Assembly: GCA_000827265.1 (NCBI GenBank)
Contig: KN834781.1
Coordinates: forward strand, 481,236 to 545,235
DNA: 64,000 bases
Origin: Collybiopsis luxurians FD-317 M1
Taxonomy: Eukaryota > Basidiomycota > Agaricomycetes > Agaricales > Omphalotaceae
Direction of reading: 5' to 3'
Position 1 is the first letter of the stretch; each line of letters opens with the position of its first letter. The position numbers were made by a program, and so were the translations under genes. The notes under the pieces were generated by a model. That model was not told where the DNA came from. It saw only the letters and a program-made list of their open reading frames with translations, and made no database searches. This document shows positions 35,250 to 45,633 of this stretch, in pieces.

Positions 35250-37381
35250 ATGGTCTTGAGGACCATTTCTCTATTTTTCTTCTTCTCGACGCTGGGCGTC
35301 CTTGTTCTTTCTGCCCCAATAGCTCATTCTTCCTTTGATTCCAATTCTGAACAACATACTATCGTTACACCGACACCTACGCCTACACCAGCACCCAGTG
35401 CCACACCAGTTCAAGATTCCAGTTCTGCAATACCTTCACTGACACCTTCGCCCACTGTTACTAGTGGCTCTTTGGAGATCTTTGACGGGAAGATACACGT
35501 TGTCCCGTTCTCAGCTGATCCAGACAAAGCTCAACCTCTGCCAGAGTCACAGAATTCTGTATCGCTCTCAACGGTTCCTGATATCGAAACGCTTTCCGCC
35601 TCGCCTGGTTCTTCCGCTCCTGCTTTTACTTTGACTCCTACGCGCACGGTTACGCGAGTACAAGTGATCACCGTTTCCCCGTCTTCGAGGGTTTCTACGA
35701 CGACGAGGTCTTCTAGTAGTACCACTACAACTAGGATCACTGTTACCACTACTGTAACCGACGGCCCTTCTTTGCAGAGTCACAAACTGACAACTACGAC
35801 GACTTTGACAACGACAACGGTAACGGCAACGGCAACGACAAGGCCAAAGACAACGACCTCGTCGTCATGGGCGGCTCCAGCACGAATGTCCGATCTCTCA
35901 AGTTTCAACATCACCCATTTCGCGGGGGGTAAACAGAATTTGAAACTCGTGGACTCTATTCCGGCTCGCGCTAGTGCTAGTGCTACTGGTCCTTCTAGTG
36001 CCGCCGTTACTGCTTCTGCTACCGCTACTGCCGACTCATTGAGTTCTGAAGACCTCAATCCATCCTCAACGTCTGCTGCCTCTCCTTCTGCCGCTCCACT
36101 TTCAGTTTTTTCCTCGAACCAGTCGTCCTCCGCTTCGTCTTCTCCGTCTTTTCCTCCCACCCTCCTTCAACTGTTCTACCCCAAAGACTCGATCAACCCC
36201 GCTCAAAAGCCTCAAGGTGGAGCTGAATTTTATGCTCATCCAATAGATCTGCAATCATCCTCCTCCTCGTCTATCCCGCCCAATGGCAGCACGCGCCGCG
36301 GTACCGGCGCGCAAAATGTCTCTCTAGAATACCAAGTCTTTTTCCCAGCCGATTTTGAATGGGTTTGGGGGGGCAAGTTGCCTGGGTTGTATGGAGGGAG
36401 GGAAGGGTGTTCCGGGGGGAAGGATGCGGGGGCGATGGAGTGTTTTAGTACGAGACTGATGTGGAGGAGTGAGGGGCAGGGAGAGCTATATTTGGTAAGT
36501 TGTTTCGTATCAGTTTCCTTTTCCCTTCCTCATAATCTGTTCACCCCAATAAACAATGACACTAACGACGTTATGCCAATAAATCTTATATATATATATA
36601 TACTCTAGTATGCACCAAGAGATAAACAGAGTGCCGCCCTATGTAACGATCCTCAATCGGTATGCGATGCGGAGTATGGGTTTTCTGTCGGCCGTGGGTC
36701 GTTTCGGTTTAAGAGGGGGGATTGGACGAGGGTGAGGCAGACGGTGGTGTTGAATACGCCTGGAGAGAGGGATGGGTGGTTTTGGCTTGATGTGGATGGG
36801 GTGAGGGTTATTCAGAGGTGGGATGTATTTTATAGGGATGTGCCGGGTGCGATGGGCAGGAGTGGGAGTGGGCAGGGGAGGGGGACGAATGAGGGGAAGG
36901 AGGTAGGGGGCAAGACGGAAGGTGGTGGGAAGGGTAGGGACGGGAAGGGCGACAAAGATGCGCCTAGTGAGGGAGGGCTGTTCGGCTCCGGAGGTCTTTT
37001 GGATGGTATCCTTAGACGTAGACGCAGAGATGGGCTCGTCTCGAGAGGGAGAATGCCTTTAATTGGAGAGGATGGAGAACAGCAGTTTTTCGATGTTGGA
37101 TCTCAAGGGCAGTCGGATGATGAAGATTCGGGATCCAAATTGTCGTCATCTGAAGAATCTGAGTCTGAGGATGATGAGTTACATGCTACGGGTTTTTCGG
37201 GGTTGTTTTTCAGGTGAGGATCAATTCTTTTTCTTTTCTATTTGTAGAGTACGTGTTTGTGAACTCTTCTCATTTCATTTATTTTGACAGTACGTTTTTT
37301 GGAGGTCATGAGAAGGGGTGGGCGTCTCCGAAGGATCAGTACGTTTGGTTCAAGGGGTTTGCGATGACGGTAAATGGGTAA
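35250..37381 (+). CDS. Secreted PL14-like polysaccharide lyase with Ser/Thr-rich region
   Basis: Three exons: 35250-36494, 36609-37213, 37291-37381, in total 1941 nt and 646 residues; the frame closes. An in-frame ATG at 35172 would add a basic tail that spoils the signal peptide (MVLRTISLFFFFSTLGVLVL), so 35250 is preferred. Residues about 25-320 are a Ser/Thr/Pro-rich, likely O-glycosylated region. The catalytic part begins near LLQLFYPKDSINP and has LEYQVFFPADFEWVWGGKLPG, then CFSTRLMWR, GELYLYAP, FKRGDWTRVRQTV, DGWFWLDVDG and QRWDVFYRD. It ends TFFGGHEKGWASPKDQY, VWFKGF. This order fits PL14-type lyases acting on uronic acid polymers (glucuronan or alginate), a beta-jelly-roll fold. A Gly/Lys/Asp/Ser-rich stretch of about 110 residues (about 495-608) is inserted before the last strands and is odd for the family. 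The last exon is duplicated at 39109-39280. Confidence 0.85.
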
Positions 37382-37420
37382 AGTAGAGTGGAGTAGAATA
37401 GAGGTGGATAATTGGGAGCA
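37249..37420 (+). repeat. Direct repeat unit, left copy (includes last PL14 exon)
   Basis: About 170 bp from the end of PL14 intron 2 through the last exon and about 40 bp of 3' flank. The same order of blocks recurs at 39109-39280 (TTTGTGAACTC, CATTTTGACAG, GAGAAGG-GTGGGCGTCTCC, TTCAAGGGGTTTGCGA, GTAGA-TGGAGT). Confidence 0.75.
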
Positions 37421-37837
37421 GGAGGATGGGATATGGAAACGGCACTGTAATAGGATAGGAAATGCTTGGGGATACCTATATACGGTACTGTAGGACATCT
37501 CTAGGGTTTGAATTACACTCGTTACATTTGGGTCTGCCTTTGTATGCTTACCAACGCTGAACGGACTTGGAGAATGGAGGCTGACTGATCCGGTGTTTGA
37601 GGGTGGCATATCGCGGCACTGATTCATTCTTGGTCCATAGCAACTGACACAGGACAGGGTATATGCTCAAAAGTGCCTCATTAGGCGTTAACCCACCTTG
37701 ATTTTCCTTTCGTAATTTGAAAATTTTCGAATGCACGACGTGGCGAGCTTCCGCTTTGCTCTTACCACCTCTCAGTTTCCAACATTGACATTGATTATCC
37801 CCCCTTTCGTGGTCCAGGTACTATAAGATCATTGGCC

Positions 37838-39070
37838 ATGACTGCAGTTGTTAGATCCGTAGCCAAACTATCATACGCTGCCTCTCATCCTCCAGTTCAG
37901 TTTCCCGGATTGTCGGAGGAGACTTGGGCAGCAATATTGCGGATGGCTTGCGGAATTGGACAATTGGAAGATGCTCCAAAGCTTCTTAGTTTCCCAAAGA
38001 GTCCACCCCCAAACTTTTGCGCAAGAACATGGTACATTTTATTACACAAAGATTCACGCAAACTCTTTCTTACTCCAACACTGCAGAAACATCAGCGTCG
38101 CGTCATCCTAGTTTGCAAGGCATGGTACAGGATCGCTCGTCCTTTTCTCTATGAAGAGATTGCCGTCTTGGATCCGTCAAAACTGCGCAATCTTCTAGAT
38201 ATACTGAACCAGACGTCGCTCGGTAGCTATACAAAGCGGTTTGACGTATTCTTTCCCAGGTCCTCACAACGCTCGGGCGATCAAGATCGGTATGTGGAAG
38301 AATTTATCGCGATTCTTCGCCTCCTACCCAATCTACGAGTCCTCACGTATGGGCCAGAGTACTCAGTGCTCCCGAATCCTGCTTCTCTCCGAACGGAAAT
38401 TTCTCGTTTGCCCAATTTAAAAGTGCTATCTACCCCAGGCTTTTTCAGTAACGCATGGGACGACAATTCTGCTTTTGCTGTGAACCGCTCCCTTCGAACA
38501 GCTACTTTCCCTATAATTCCCTACCCCCATAAACTTAGGATAGAGGCCACCCTAAACCGTATTTTGCCCAATCTTTCTCAAATCTGGGTGGGAGATTCAC
38601 CCAGCGCTTTCCAGGCTCTGGGTGTCTCTGGAAGTCTTCTATCTCTAGGTGTCTCTGGAGTTCCATCTGTTACATCTCTCTTCATCTCCAAAGGCGCGGG
38701 CGACAATCTTCGGAAGCTCCCTTACTTTTATACGCTGTTCCCTCGATTGCAGTATATTGGCTTACAGACAACTTTTCAAGTATTTATAACAGAGGAGAAG
38801 TGGCTGCGCGAGACTAGGGACTTTCGGATTACTTTACCTGATACTGTGCATACGTTTGGAATATCCTTCGACGGTCGTCGAGCGAAATATTCTCTGTATC
38901 GGCAAGTTTGCGATGCATTGGACAGGATGAAGGCTGATGGATTGAAGGTGATTCGGTTCGAGGAGAAGACAGCGGAAGATATTTTGAGCAAGTCATCAGT
39001 GTCTGTGTTACTTAATGAGCTGTGTCAGAAGAAGGGTTGGAGGATGAAAGCCGGAGATATGTATGTTTAA
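37838..39070 (+). CDS. F-box-like protein with leucine-rich strands, intact copy
   Basis: A single exon, 410 residues from ATG 37838 (MTAVVRSVAKLSY). A non-ATG extension by two codons is rejected because the second copy starts at the same ATG. Residues about 28-45 (LSEETWAAILRMACG) resemble the first F-box helix, and RVILVCKAWYRIARPFLYEEIAV (about 88-110) the second half; basidiomycete F-box-like proteins often have such an insertion. The rest has irregular leucine-rich strands (LLPNLRVLTYG, LPNLKVLST, GVPSVTSLFISKG, FPRLQYIGLQ). It is presumably the substrate-binding part of an SCF ubiquitin ligase. Two damaged relatives lie at 3844-5065 and 7697-7788. A short direct repeat, GTGTCTCTGG, within 38630-38660 gives a local SGSLLSLGVSG duplication. 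The gene is bracketed by copies of the terminal PL14 exon. Confidence 0.83.
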   Translation: MTAVVRSVAKLSYAASHPPVQFPGLSEETWAAILRMACGIGQLEDAPKLLSFPKSPPPNFCARTWYILLHKDSRKLFLTPTLQKHQRRVILVCKAWYRIARPFLYEEIAVLDPSKLRNLLDILNQTSLGSYTKRFDVFFPRSSQRSGDQDRYVEEFIAILRLLPNLRVLTYGPEYSVLPNPASLRTEISRLPNLKVLSTPGFFSNAWDDNSAFAVNRSLRTATFPIIPYPHKLRIEATLNRILPNLSQIWVGDSPSAFQALGVSGSLLSLGVSGVPSVTSLFISKGAGDNLRKLPYFYTLFPRLQYIGLQTTFQVFITEEKWLRETRDFRITLPDTVHTFGISFDGRRAKYSLYRQVCDALDRMKADGLKVIRFEEKTAEDILSKSSVSVLLNELCQKKGWRMKAGDMYV

Positions 39071-39108
39071 ATATTCAAAAGCGTGAAGACTCAAGGCGAA
39101 TGCACCCG

Positions 39109-39280
39109 GTATGTATTTGTGAACTCATCTCGTGTCATTCATTTTGACAGCACATTTTTGGGAAGCCACGAGAAGGAGTGGGCGTCTCCACAGGATCAGT
39201 ACATTTAGTTCAAGGGGTTTGCGAAGATGGTGAATAGGTAAGGTAGAATGGAGTTCGACTAGAACAGTGAATAGGAGCGG
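39109..39280 (+). pseudogene. Orphan copy of the terminal PL14 exon
   Basis: Aligned with 37249-37420. It keeps the splice acceptor (TTTTGACAG) and reads TFLGSHEKEWASPQDQYI before a TAG where the working exon has TGG. No upstream PL14 exons accompany it, so it is a relic. Together with the left copy it frames the F-box-like gene. Confidence 0.72.
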
Positions 39281-40980
39281 AAGGATTGGATGTGGAACCC
39301 AAGGCTATAGTTGTAATGTATCTGCGATGGAGTTATGCAGCACAAGAGTACGAGGGGAAAGAGAAAGGTTAGCTTCATGGAAATTTAACTTACTGAGTGC
39401 TTGGCCAGACAAATGACAAGGTTAAAGTGTCAATTCAAGAAGGACTTCCCTACTCTATGTACAAGCTGGCTTTATAGTAGTGTAGGGTATATGTCACAAT
39501 TGGGGATCTAAGATAGCAATTAACAAGGAGAACAAGTGATTAGTGGATTGGGGATCTAAGAATTATAATGCATATAGATATGGATGTGAGAATACAGTGA
39601 GCATGTAATGATGGAGTGCATGGACTGGAGTGGCGGAGAGACAGCCCCACCACAGAGTAAGTCAACAATCCCATTCAGTATTTATGTGCCTGGGGATACA
39701 CTGTCCGTCCCAGCAATGCGAGGTTTTTTTTCTTCTGAAAGAAGGTTAACTGTTAGCATTCATGTATAAGACGAGTGCAAGGTAAGGGCACCTTTCCACA
39801 GCAGATTCTGCTGTTGAATATCTCTGCCGAATTGCGTACCCAAGTACTGCCGGGTTGTTTACCAGAAGAAGAAAAGAAAGCCCAAAAAGAAAGGAAGGGT
39901 GTGTAAATATCATGCCCAATGGAAAGGTTTTGCCTCGAGAGTTAGTGGGTAGTAGTACTCCGTATTATGATAAGTTAGAGCCTTCGACAGAAAAGAAGCT
40001 CCTTTTAAGCACCACCCTTTCTCTTATTTTGGGCAGTCATTTCAAATGGGAATATACATGCAGTGTATAGGCGAATGCTTCCAATATAATTCTTCCAATT
40101 TGTCGCGGTTGTTGCCATGCTCATTGCCAATTTCGAAGTATAGGTCCAGTGCTTTGACTCTGCCTGCCACCCATGATACACAATGGCCTTAATTTTAATT
40201 GATAACATCAACCCTGCATTCCGTATTCTAACAGTTTAATTGACCAGAGTCCGCTTTTGTCGGTTTCTTTTTTTGTATCCTCGTTTACCCTTACGTCTTG
40301 CTTACGTCTGTCACTATAACTGATTCAATTCTTCCGTATTGGCAATTGCCGGTCAAACCACGGGATTCCGGACAAGCAGACACTGACACATGTTAGAGTT
40401 CATAGATAATTTGTGTATAAGGCAAAGCCTTGAGATGTTTCAGCTGGCAAGCTAACTAGACGAGTAATTCCTACCAAATACGTTCAATGACTTGGTCTTC
40501 AGTTGTTCTCCCAGAAGTTAGTTATGCAATTTGTTTTCTTGGCTCCTTTTTTGAGAAGGGTGCATACAAATAGTAAATATTTTCATTTAAGGTAAAGAAC
40601 TATTGAAATGTAGTGGTAGCTCATATGAAAAGGTAACCTTTCGCTTATGGTTGTCCCAATTTAATAGTACTGCCCCTCTCTGGGCCCGTGAGCAGAGCAA
40701 GTGAAAAATAAACTTGTCAGAGGGCCATCATCGGGAAAATGCCACATGAACAGCCAATAAGTAATTGCCTCGCATATAGCCCACACCACACTGTATAATT
40801 ATGACCATAAGTGCGCATAACACTAACGTATCTACAGTAACCGAGCATGAAACATTGTCATATGTCATACTTTTACGCCATGCAAAAGGAATAGAATTTA
40901 GAAATAGGTCATGCTGGTATCAATACCTCCGCAGTACTGGATGCGCTGCCTAGCTGTGCTCGTTGTAGCCTGCCCCGTTG
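39281..40980. other. Long region without a recognised gene
   Basis: 1.7 kb of AT-rich DNA. Short frames (39855-40070, 40005-40211) have no family signal. No terminal repeats were noticed. Possibly old repeat DNA. Confidence 0.4.
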
Positions 40981-41126
40981 GGAGGCGCACTTGGGTTTTC
41001 ATGCGGCAAACATCATTTGGCAGGTGCATTAAATTTTCGTATGTGACACATCACTTAGCTGGCGCACTTAAGCTCTCATGCGTACTACATCACTTGGCAG
41101 GCGCACTTAAGTTTTCACATCACTCG
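40981..41126. repeat. Minisatellite, about four copies of a 38-39-bp unit
   Basis: The units carry GGCAGGCGCACTTAAG, then TTTTCATGCG and ACATCACTT, with some divergence and a shortened last copy. Confidence 0.65.
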
Positions 41127-41364
41127 GCACCTTGCATAATGCATAACATTTTGCATTTATGGTTATAATTATACAGCAATGGAGGCTGGGAGCTGACTTT
41201 AAGGGCTACCAGACCATGGTTGTTTGCACGACATTTGGTTGTTTGAGCCATTGAAACATAGAGACGCAGAGCTTAGAGTTGAGTAATCATATATTTCTGA
41301 ATGCTTTATATTGTCCGTACAGAGGCTGCAATCGGTCCACATCAGACCAACTGAAAATCTGGCA

Positions 41365-42858
41365 ATGGGTACGACAATTGCGCAATCAGAGCTATTTGAT
41401 GTCCGAGTTGCCCTACTGGCACCAATAATTTCATTAGCGGTGAGCATGGGTGCCATACCTACACTTCTGACTTTGTCCAATTTCACGATGGCAATCAGTT
41501 AGGTGTAGTGTTTTTCGGTGAGCTGCATTGCACCAGGGATCATTCTGACGTTAACGAAAGAGCATAGGATTCTACCTGGTCATCTTTAGTCTTTCGACAT
41601 ACTTTCTCTGCAAAGGAAGATATATTGTTAGGCCAAGACTGCACCTTACCTGGACAACCTTGGTGTTCCTTATTTCTACTCTAGGAGCACTCCTTAGTAT
41701 CAGTAATGGCATTATGGATGCGGTGGTTATTTATACAGCTATCCGAACACAAGACTTTGGTCCTTTCGAGAAATATGTGACTCATAATGAGACACAGACT
41801 GTGATAACGTAGGTCGTCACAATAGCTTAACATTTTTATGGAAGCTGACATCAAGTGGTTTTAGAGGATTTGTTTATGCTTGTTTCATTATCGCAAAGTG
41901 ATTTTATTTCTCTTGCTGTGGCCAGATGTTTTCACTGACAATTTATCAGTTGCATCGCAGACTCTGTTCTTGTAAAAAGCAGCATGTTACTTATTTATTT
42001 CTTCCGATCTAACTGACAATCATGATCAAGATTCATCGTGTATATCTCGTGTGGGGATCCAGGATAACGGTCATAGCGTTCCCTATTCTCGCTTCACTTA
42101 CAATGAACTGTATGTGTGCATATTGTATAGCCAACCTCTGCTGATCCATCTCCAGCCATTGGTCTAGCCGGAACTATAATGTACATAGAAGCAATCTCCG
42201 ATTTTACATCCACTGCAGACTTCGACCTTGCATTGAAAGGCCTTCGCTATATCCATGGATTTTATTATGCAAATGCAGGTGTGAACTTTGCATTAACGCT
42301 ATTGATTGGTGTGTGCTGCACTGCAACACTGGTGCCTGCTAAACTTCTTACATTGATCTTTGTTTGGTTCTGTCAAAGCTGGGCGAATTTGGTGGGTGAC
42401 GCACAAAAGCCACTCACAACTGGGGATTCGAAGTCAATTTTTGGATAAGAAGTACAGAACTATCATAACACTCCTGTGAGTGTATTCCGAACTGAAAGGC
42501 TGAGGATGATTTGATTTTGATTTTTTGAATATAGAATGGAATGCGGAATTCTCTACCCTATATCCCTCATTGCTCATGCTGCAGTTCAAGGAAATAACGA
42601 TAAGATTTCAATTCCCCTCAATCTGACACCTGTGGCTATCCAGCTGGCTGTAAGCTGCCGCACCCTTCTGACCACATCCCTGCTCTCAATTATCATAATG
42701 AATTTATACAGGGTATCGCGCCGACTCTAATCATCTTGCATACCTGCCTTGGGAACAGCTTGGCAGAAAGTGTTGTCAGCCTCTCACTGGTTATCGACTC
42801 GTCAATTTCATTCACACCAAGAACCTTGCCGACTGATCAGTTGAATAGCCATAAATAG
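41365..42858 (+). CDS. Fungal seven-transmembrane integral membrane protein
   Basis: Ten exons close the frame at 981 nt (326 residues): 41365-41439, 41499-41517, 41568-41808, 41865-41897, 41950-41971, 42031-42109, 42156-42308, 42379-42475, 42535-42649, 42712-42858. Hydrophobic segments are ALLAPIISLALGVVFFGFYL, TWTTLVFLISTLGALLSIS, TGFVYACFIIANCIADSVL, VIAFPILASL, a segment near VNFALTLLIAGRIWWV, CGILYPISLIAHAAV and a last one near GIAPTLIILHTCLG. The motifs IADSVLIHRVYLVWGS and AGRIWWVTHK are typical of a large Agaricomycete family of predicted 7TM proteins with no proven function, sometimes annotated as receptor-like. NETQTV carries an N-glycosylation sequon in the first large loop. Ligand and signalling are unknown. 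The gene is flanked by repeats. Confidence 0.85.
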
Positions 42859-43389
42859 TAACTGTAAAACTATAATCCTAATTAAGTACATAACGACCTC
42901 AGAACGTACACGAGTTCTGAGGGACGCATACAAACTCGAGCTACTATAAATACTAGAGAGATGGAAAACAGACTAGGATAAAAGAAGTATGGAAAAAGGA
43001 TAACCCGACTGCGTATAGATACCCGCACGGAAGTATAGCGGGTTACCTTCAACGGTTATGCTTCCGTGAATACTTGTACTGTTTCGCCACAGGACACCCA
43101 TTGCAATCACATGAGCAGGCGGAATCCCTTCCAATATAACAGTAACAAAGGTCGTGGTCTTCTCGATGTAAAGCTGGATGATTGTAAAATCCCACTATTC
43201 AGAGTCTTATTTGTTTTCTCGTAAATGATTTATACTTCTGCACTGTGGGTTTGTAGGTGCTAAGCTGAGTACCCAAGCGGTGTTGCCGCGGTTCAGTCCA
43301 TGAACCTCCTGGACCAGGTTCAAACCTGAGCTGAATTTGAGGCTCAGGTCCAGGCAACTATGAACATGATATTATACAAATCATCTTGG
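42859..43389. other. Intergenic with a palindromic patch
   Basis: No gene. At about 43305-43362 nested inverted matches occur (CTGGACC with GGTCCAG, CCTGAGC with GCTCAGG, TGAACCT with AGGTTCA). They could form a branched hairpin. Confidence 0.4.
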
Positions 43390-43475
43390 TATAGCAAGTT
43401 TTAGATTATTTACAGTTTCATTGATATTGCAAGAGCTGATAACAATTATTCACTTGCTTTTTCAATTCCATGCTC
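43390..43475. repeat. Repeat copy equivalent to the empty target site of the gag element
   Basis: Aligns with 1040-1084 joined directly to 3013-3050: ATAGCAAG, then TTATTTACA, TTCATTRATATTGCAAG and, after the junction, ATAAYAATTA and ACTTGCTTT. The GCAAG target at 43429-43433 is present once, with no insertion. Confidence 0.7.
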
Positions 43476-44506
43476 TAGGTTGTTGATGACAAAAGCATAC
43501 CCCTTCAATTTCTGATTATCGGTCACATTGTGCATAGCGAGTTGTCCGATTTGAGTGAATCGGAACCCTACATTTCAATATTCCAACTCGTTCCAATGGC
43601 TAAAAAAGTACATCTTTGGCATTTTAATTGACTTCTGATCAAACTTTTGAATTCTGATACTGAGACTGCTATTACCTTTGGCTTGTTATGTTGACTACAA
43701 ACATCTTGCATTATTTGTAAGACAATAAAATTTGTTTTTGAATGAATATTTTAGGAAGTCGGGGATTGCTGCCATGGGTAACGCTAAGGAGATTGTTTGG
43801 TAATGCAGTGAAAGTTTCCATGCGATGAACCAGCAACAAATCACAATCACATATTTAATCAAGAATTTAACAAAAACTTATTCTTTGGCATCCAACACCG
43901 GGGCACTGCTGGATCTATTGATTCTAGTTAGTGCTCAGCCCCAAGTGCTAAGAATACAAATGGAGCTCTTATGCACCAGACCAAGAATATATGAAAATTG
44001 TTGCAGTAGTTGAAAGCTACCTGAATGGAAATGCACTTGGTGCGAAACACTCACAATCAGGCAACTTGAGTAGACCACATTCTATTCGGAGACAATATGA
44101 AAATGAGGTTGAAGGTGGAAGGTGGAAGTCAAAAAGAAAGAAAGGAATGTCCGTATCGGCTGGTGAGCCGAATAACATGTAGTCGAATCGTACATAAGCA
44201 ATGGCCAGTAAACGGCACATTTACACTGAGGCATTTGAGTGCCATATCAGAATATTCTTCTATATCCAGATGAGCACCAGTGCTTTTCAATCACAAGTCA
44301 ATAGAAAAAGTAAAGTAGTGCTCTAACCTCTGAAGCATACATATACATATTACAATGAGTGAACTGTGACTTTGTGAGACAATACAAATCGTTACACTCT
44401 GGATTCCCTCGCCTGAGCAGCCCCAGGGGTTGGAATGGACAGGATATCAAAGGCAGAATCTGGATGACCAGGGCACCTTATGCTGTAACAAGACGCTTGA
44501 TTGACA
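43476..44506. other. Region without a recognised gene
   Basis: About 1 kb of AT-rich DNA with short frames only (43825-44013, 43991-44182, 44017-44220). No domain and no clear repeat ends. Confidence 0.4.
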
Positions 44507-45180
44507 TCAAACCTCTTCTCCAGGAAGAATATACTTCTTCTGATACCCGGCGGCCTCTTCACGTGAGAGTATTGCTACACCAAAATGAGGTGCAGTAAGC
44601 AATTGCCAACTTTCCGGAGAGTTTGCGGCCTTCTTGGAGAACCTGTTGATAAAGTCTAGACAGCACTCCTTCATGTTTAGGCCGCCGTCCTAAATGCGAA
44701 TAGAATAGCTGCTATTAGAAACTGAAACAATATAAATAGTTTCTCCTACCCGTGGTTTGAGCTACGGATGAGATGTTACAATTGGGATTTCATGAATCAA
44801 TGAGCAACATACACTCCAGATATCTATCGTATTTCGACCCGCTCTCTCAAACAAATTGCCCAAACGCTCATGATACTGCCTCCTATGTGCTGCAAGTTGA
44901 TGAGGTTTGATTCCTGCGCGTAGATTCTGTGCATCGATCTCTGCATCATTTGGAAAGAAGTTGTCGAGTAATCTTAAAGAGAAAGGTATCTCCACTGTAG
45001 AGCTCCCTCGAAAGCATTTCAGGGAGTATCAGGATGAGGCCATGTGGAAGGCCCAAAATTAATTCATGGTCCTTGGCAAGCACCTCGAATGTTAGAAGGT
45101 TGGCGAGGCATTTTGTTGAAGTACAACAGTTGCGTCGGATTATAAACTCGGCTGCATATATATATCCAGAACACGGCATT
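44507..45180 (-). CDS. Hypothetical protein, likely spliced, partial model
   Basis: The minus strand has protein-like blocks with an open C-terminal exon ending at TGA 44507: DGGLNMKECCLDFINRFSKK, then SPESWQLLTAPHFGVAILSR, then YILPGEEV. Upstream (about 44995-44830) lies RLLDNFFPNDAEIDAQNLRAG and HQLAAHRRQYHERLGNLFER, ending DIWS at a GTATGT donor. The intron or introns of about 130 nt in between leave the frame open. A further upstream block (45179-44990) may be the first exon, but its join is unclear. I recognise no family. The 5' side abuts the mariner-type element inserted at 45302, so the promoter could have been disturbed. Confidence 0.45.
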
Positions 45181-45303
45181 ATCCGTCAGTCTGGATTATA
45201 TCAGTTATGTAACTATTCATTTATCTCTATTGTGGCTTCTTTTAGGAAACAAGGACTTTAAACGCCTTGTAGCTCTTCATTCTTGAGCGGAGAATCGCCA
45301 TTA

Positions 45304-45479
45304 CAGTCACTTGCAGAACATAAGGCGCGGCAGTTTTTTTCAATGCGATCAATTTTCCGGCCCAATCTTCCGGCCTCAATCTTCCAACATGCCCTAAGCC
45401 TTCAGTTCCTCATCCCTTTCAGAGATTTTGATATAATGTACAGTACCCATCAATAGCTACCTGCTCATGTAATTTTTAT
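45304..45479. repeat. Left terminal inverted repeat
   Basis: 176 bp, matching the reverse complement of 48624-48796 across its length, from CAGTCACTTGC to the inner block CAATAGCTACCTGCTCAT. Small gaps and mostly transitions separate the arms. Confidence 0.85.
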
Positions 45480-45633
45480 ACCTCCTTTCAATGCATTTTG
45501 AATACTTGTCTGCAGCATTGGCCATGTACAAACATGTACAAGCATTGATACGAAATGCGGTGAAACTGTCAAACTCAAATTCCGATATTTGCCCACATAC
45601 CTCCCTCGATAGTTTAGCCAAAAGGGCCACTGC

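Noticed and set aside
35531..36160. Minus-strand Val/Ala-rich frames opposite the lyase Ser/Thr region
   Set aside because: Complement of ACN and TCN codons; no start context or domain.
40981..41126. CRISPR-like array
   Set aside because: Units are contiguous and degenerate with no spacers, in a eukaryotic genome.
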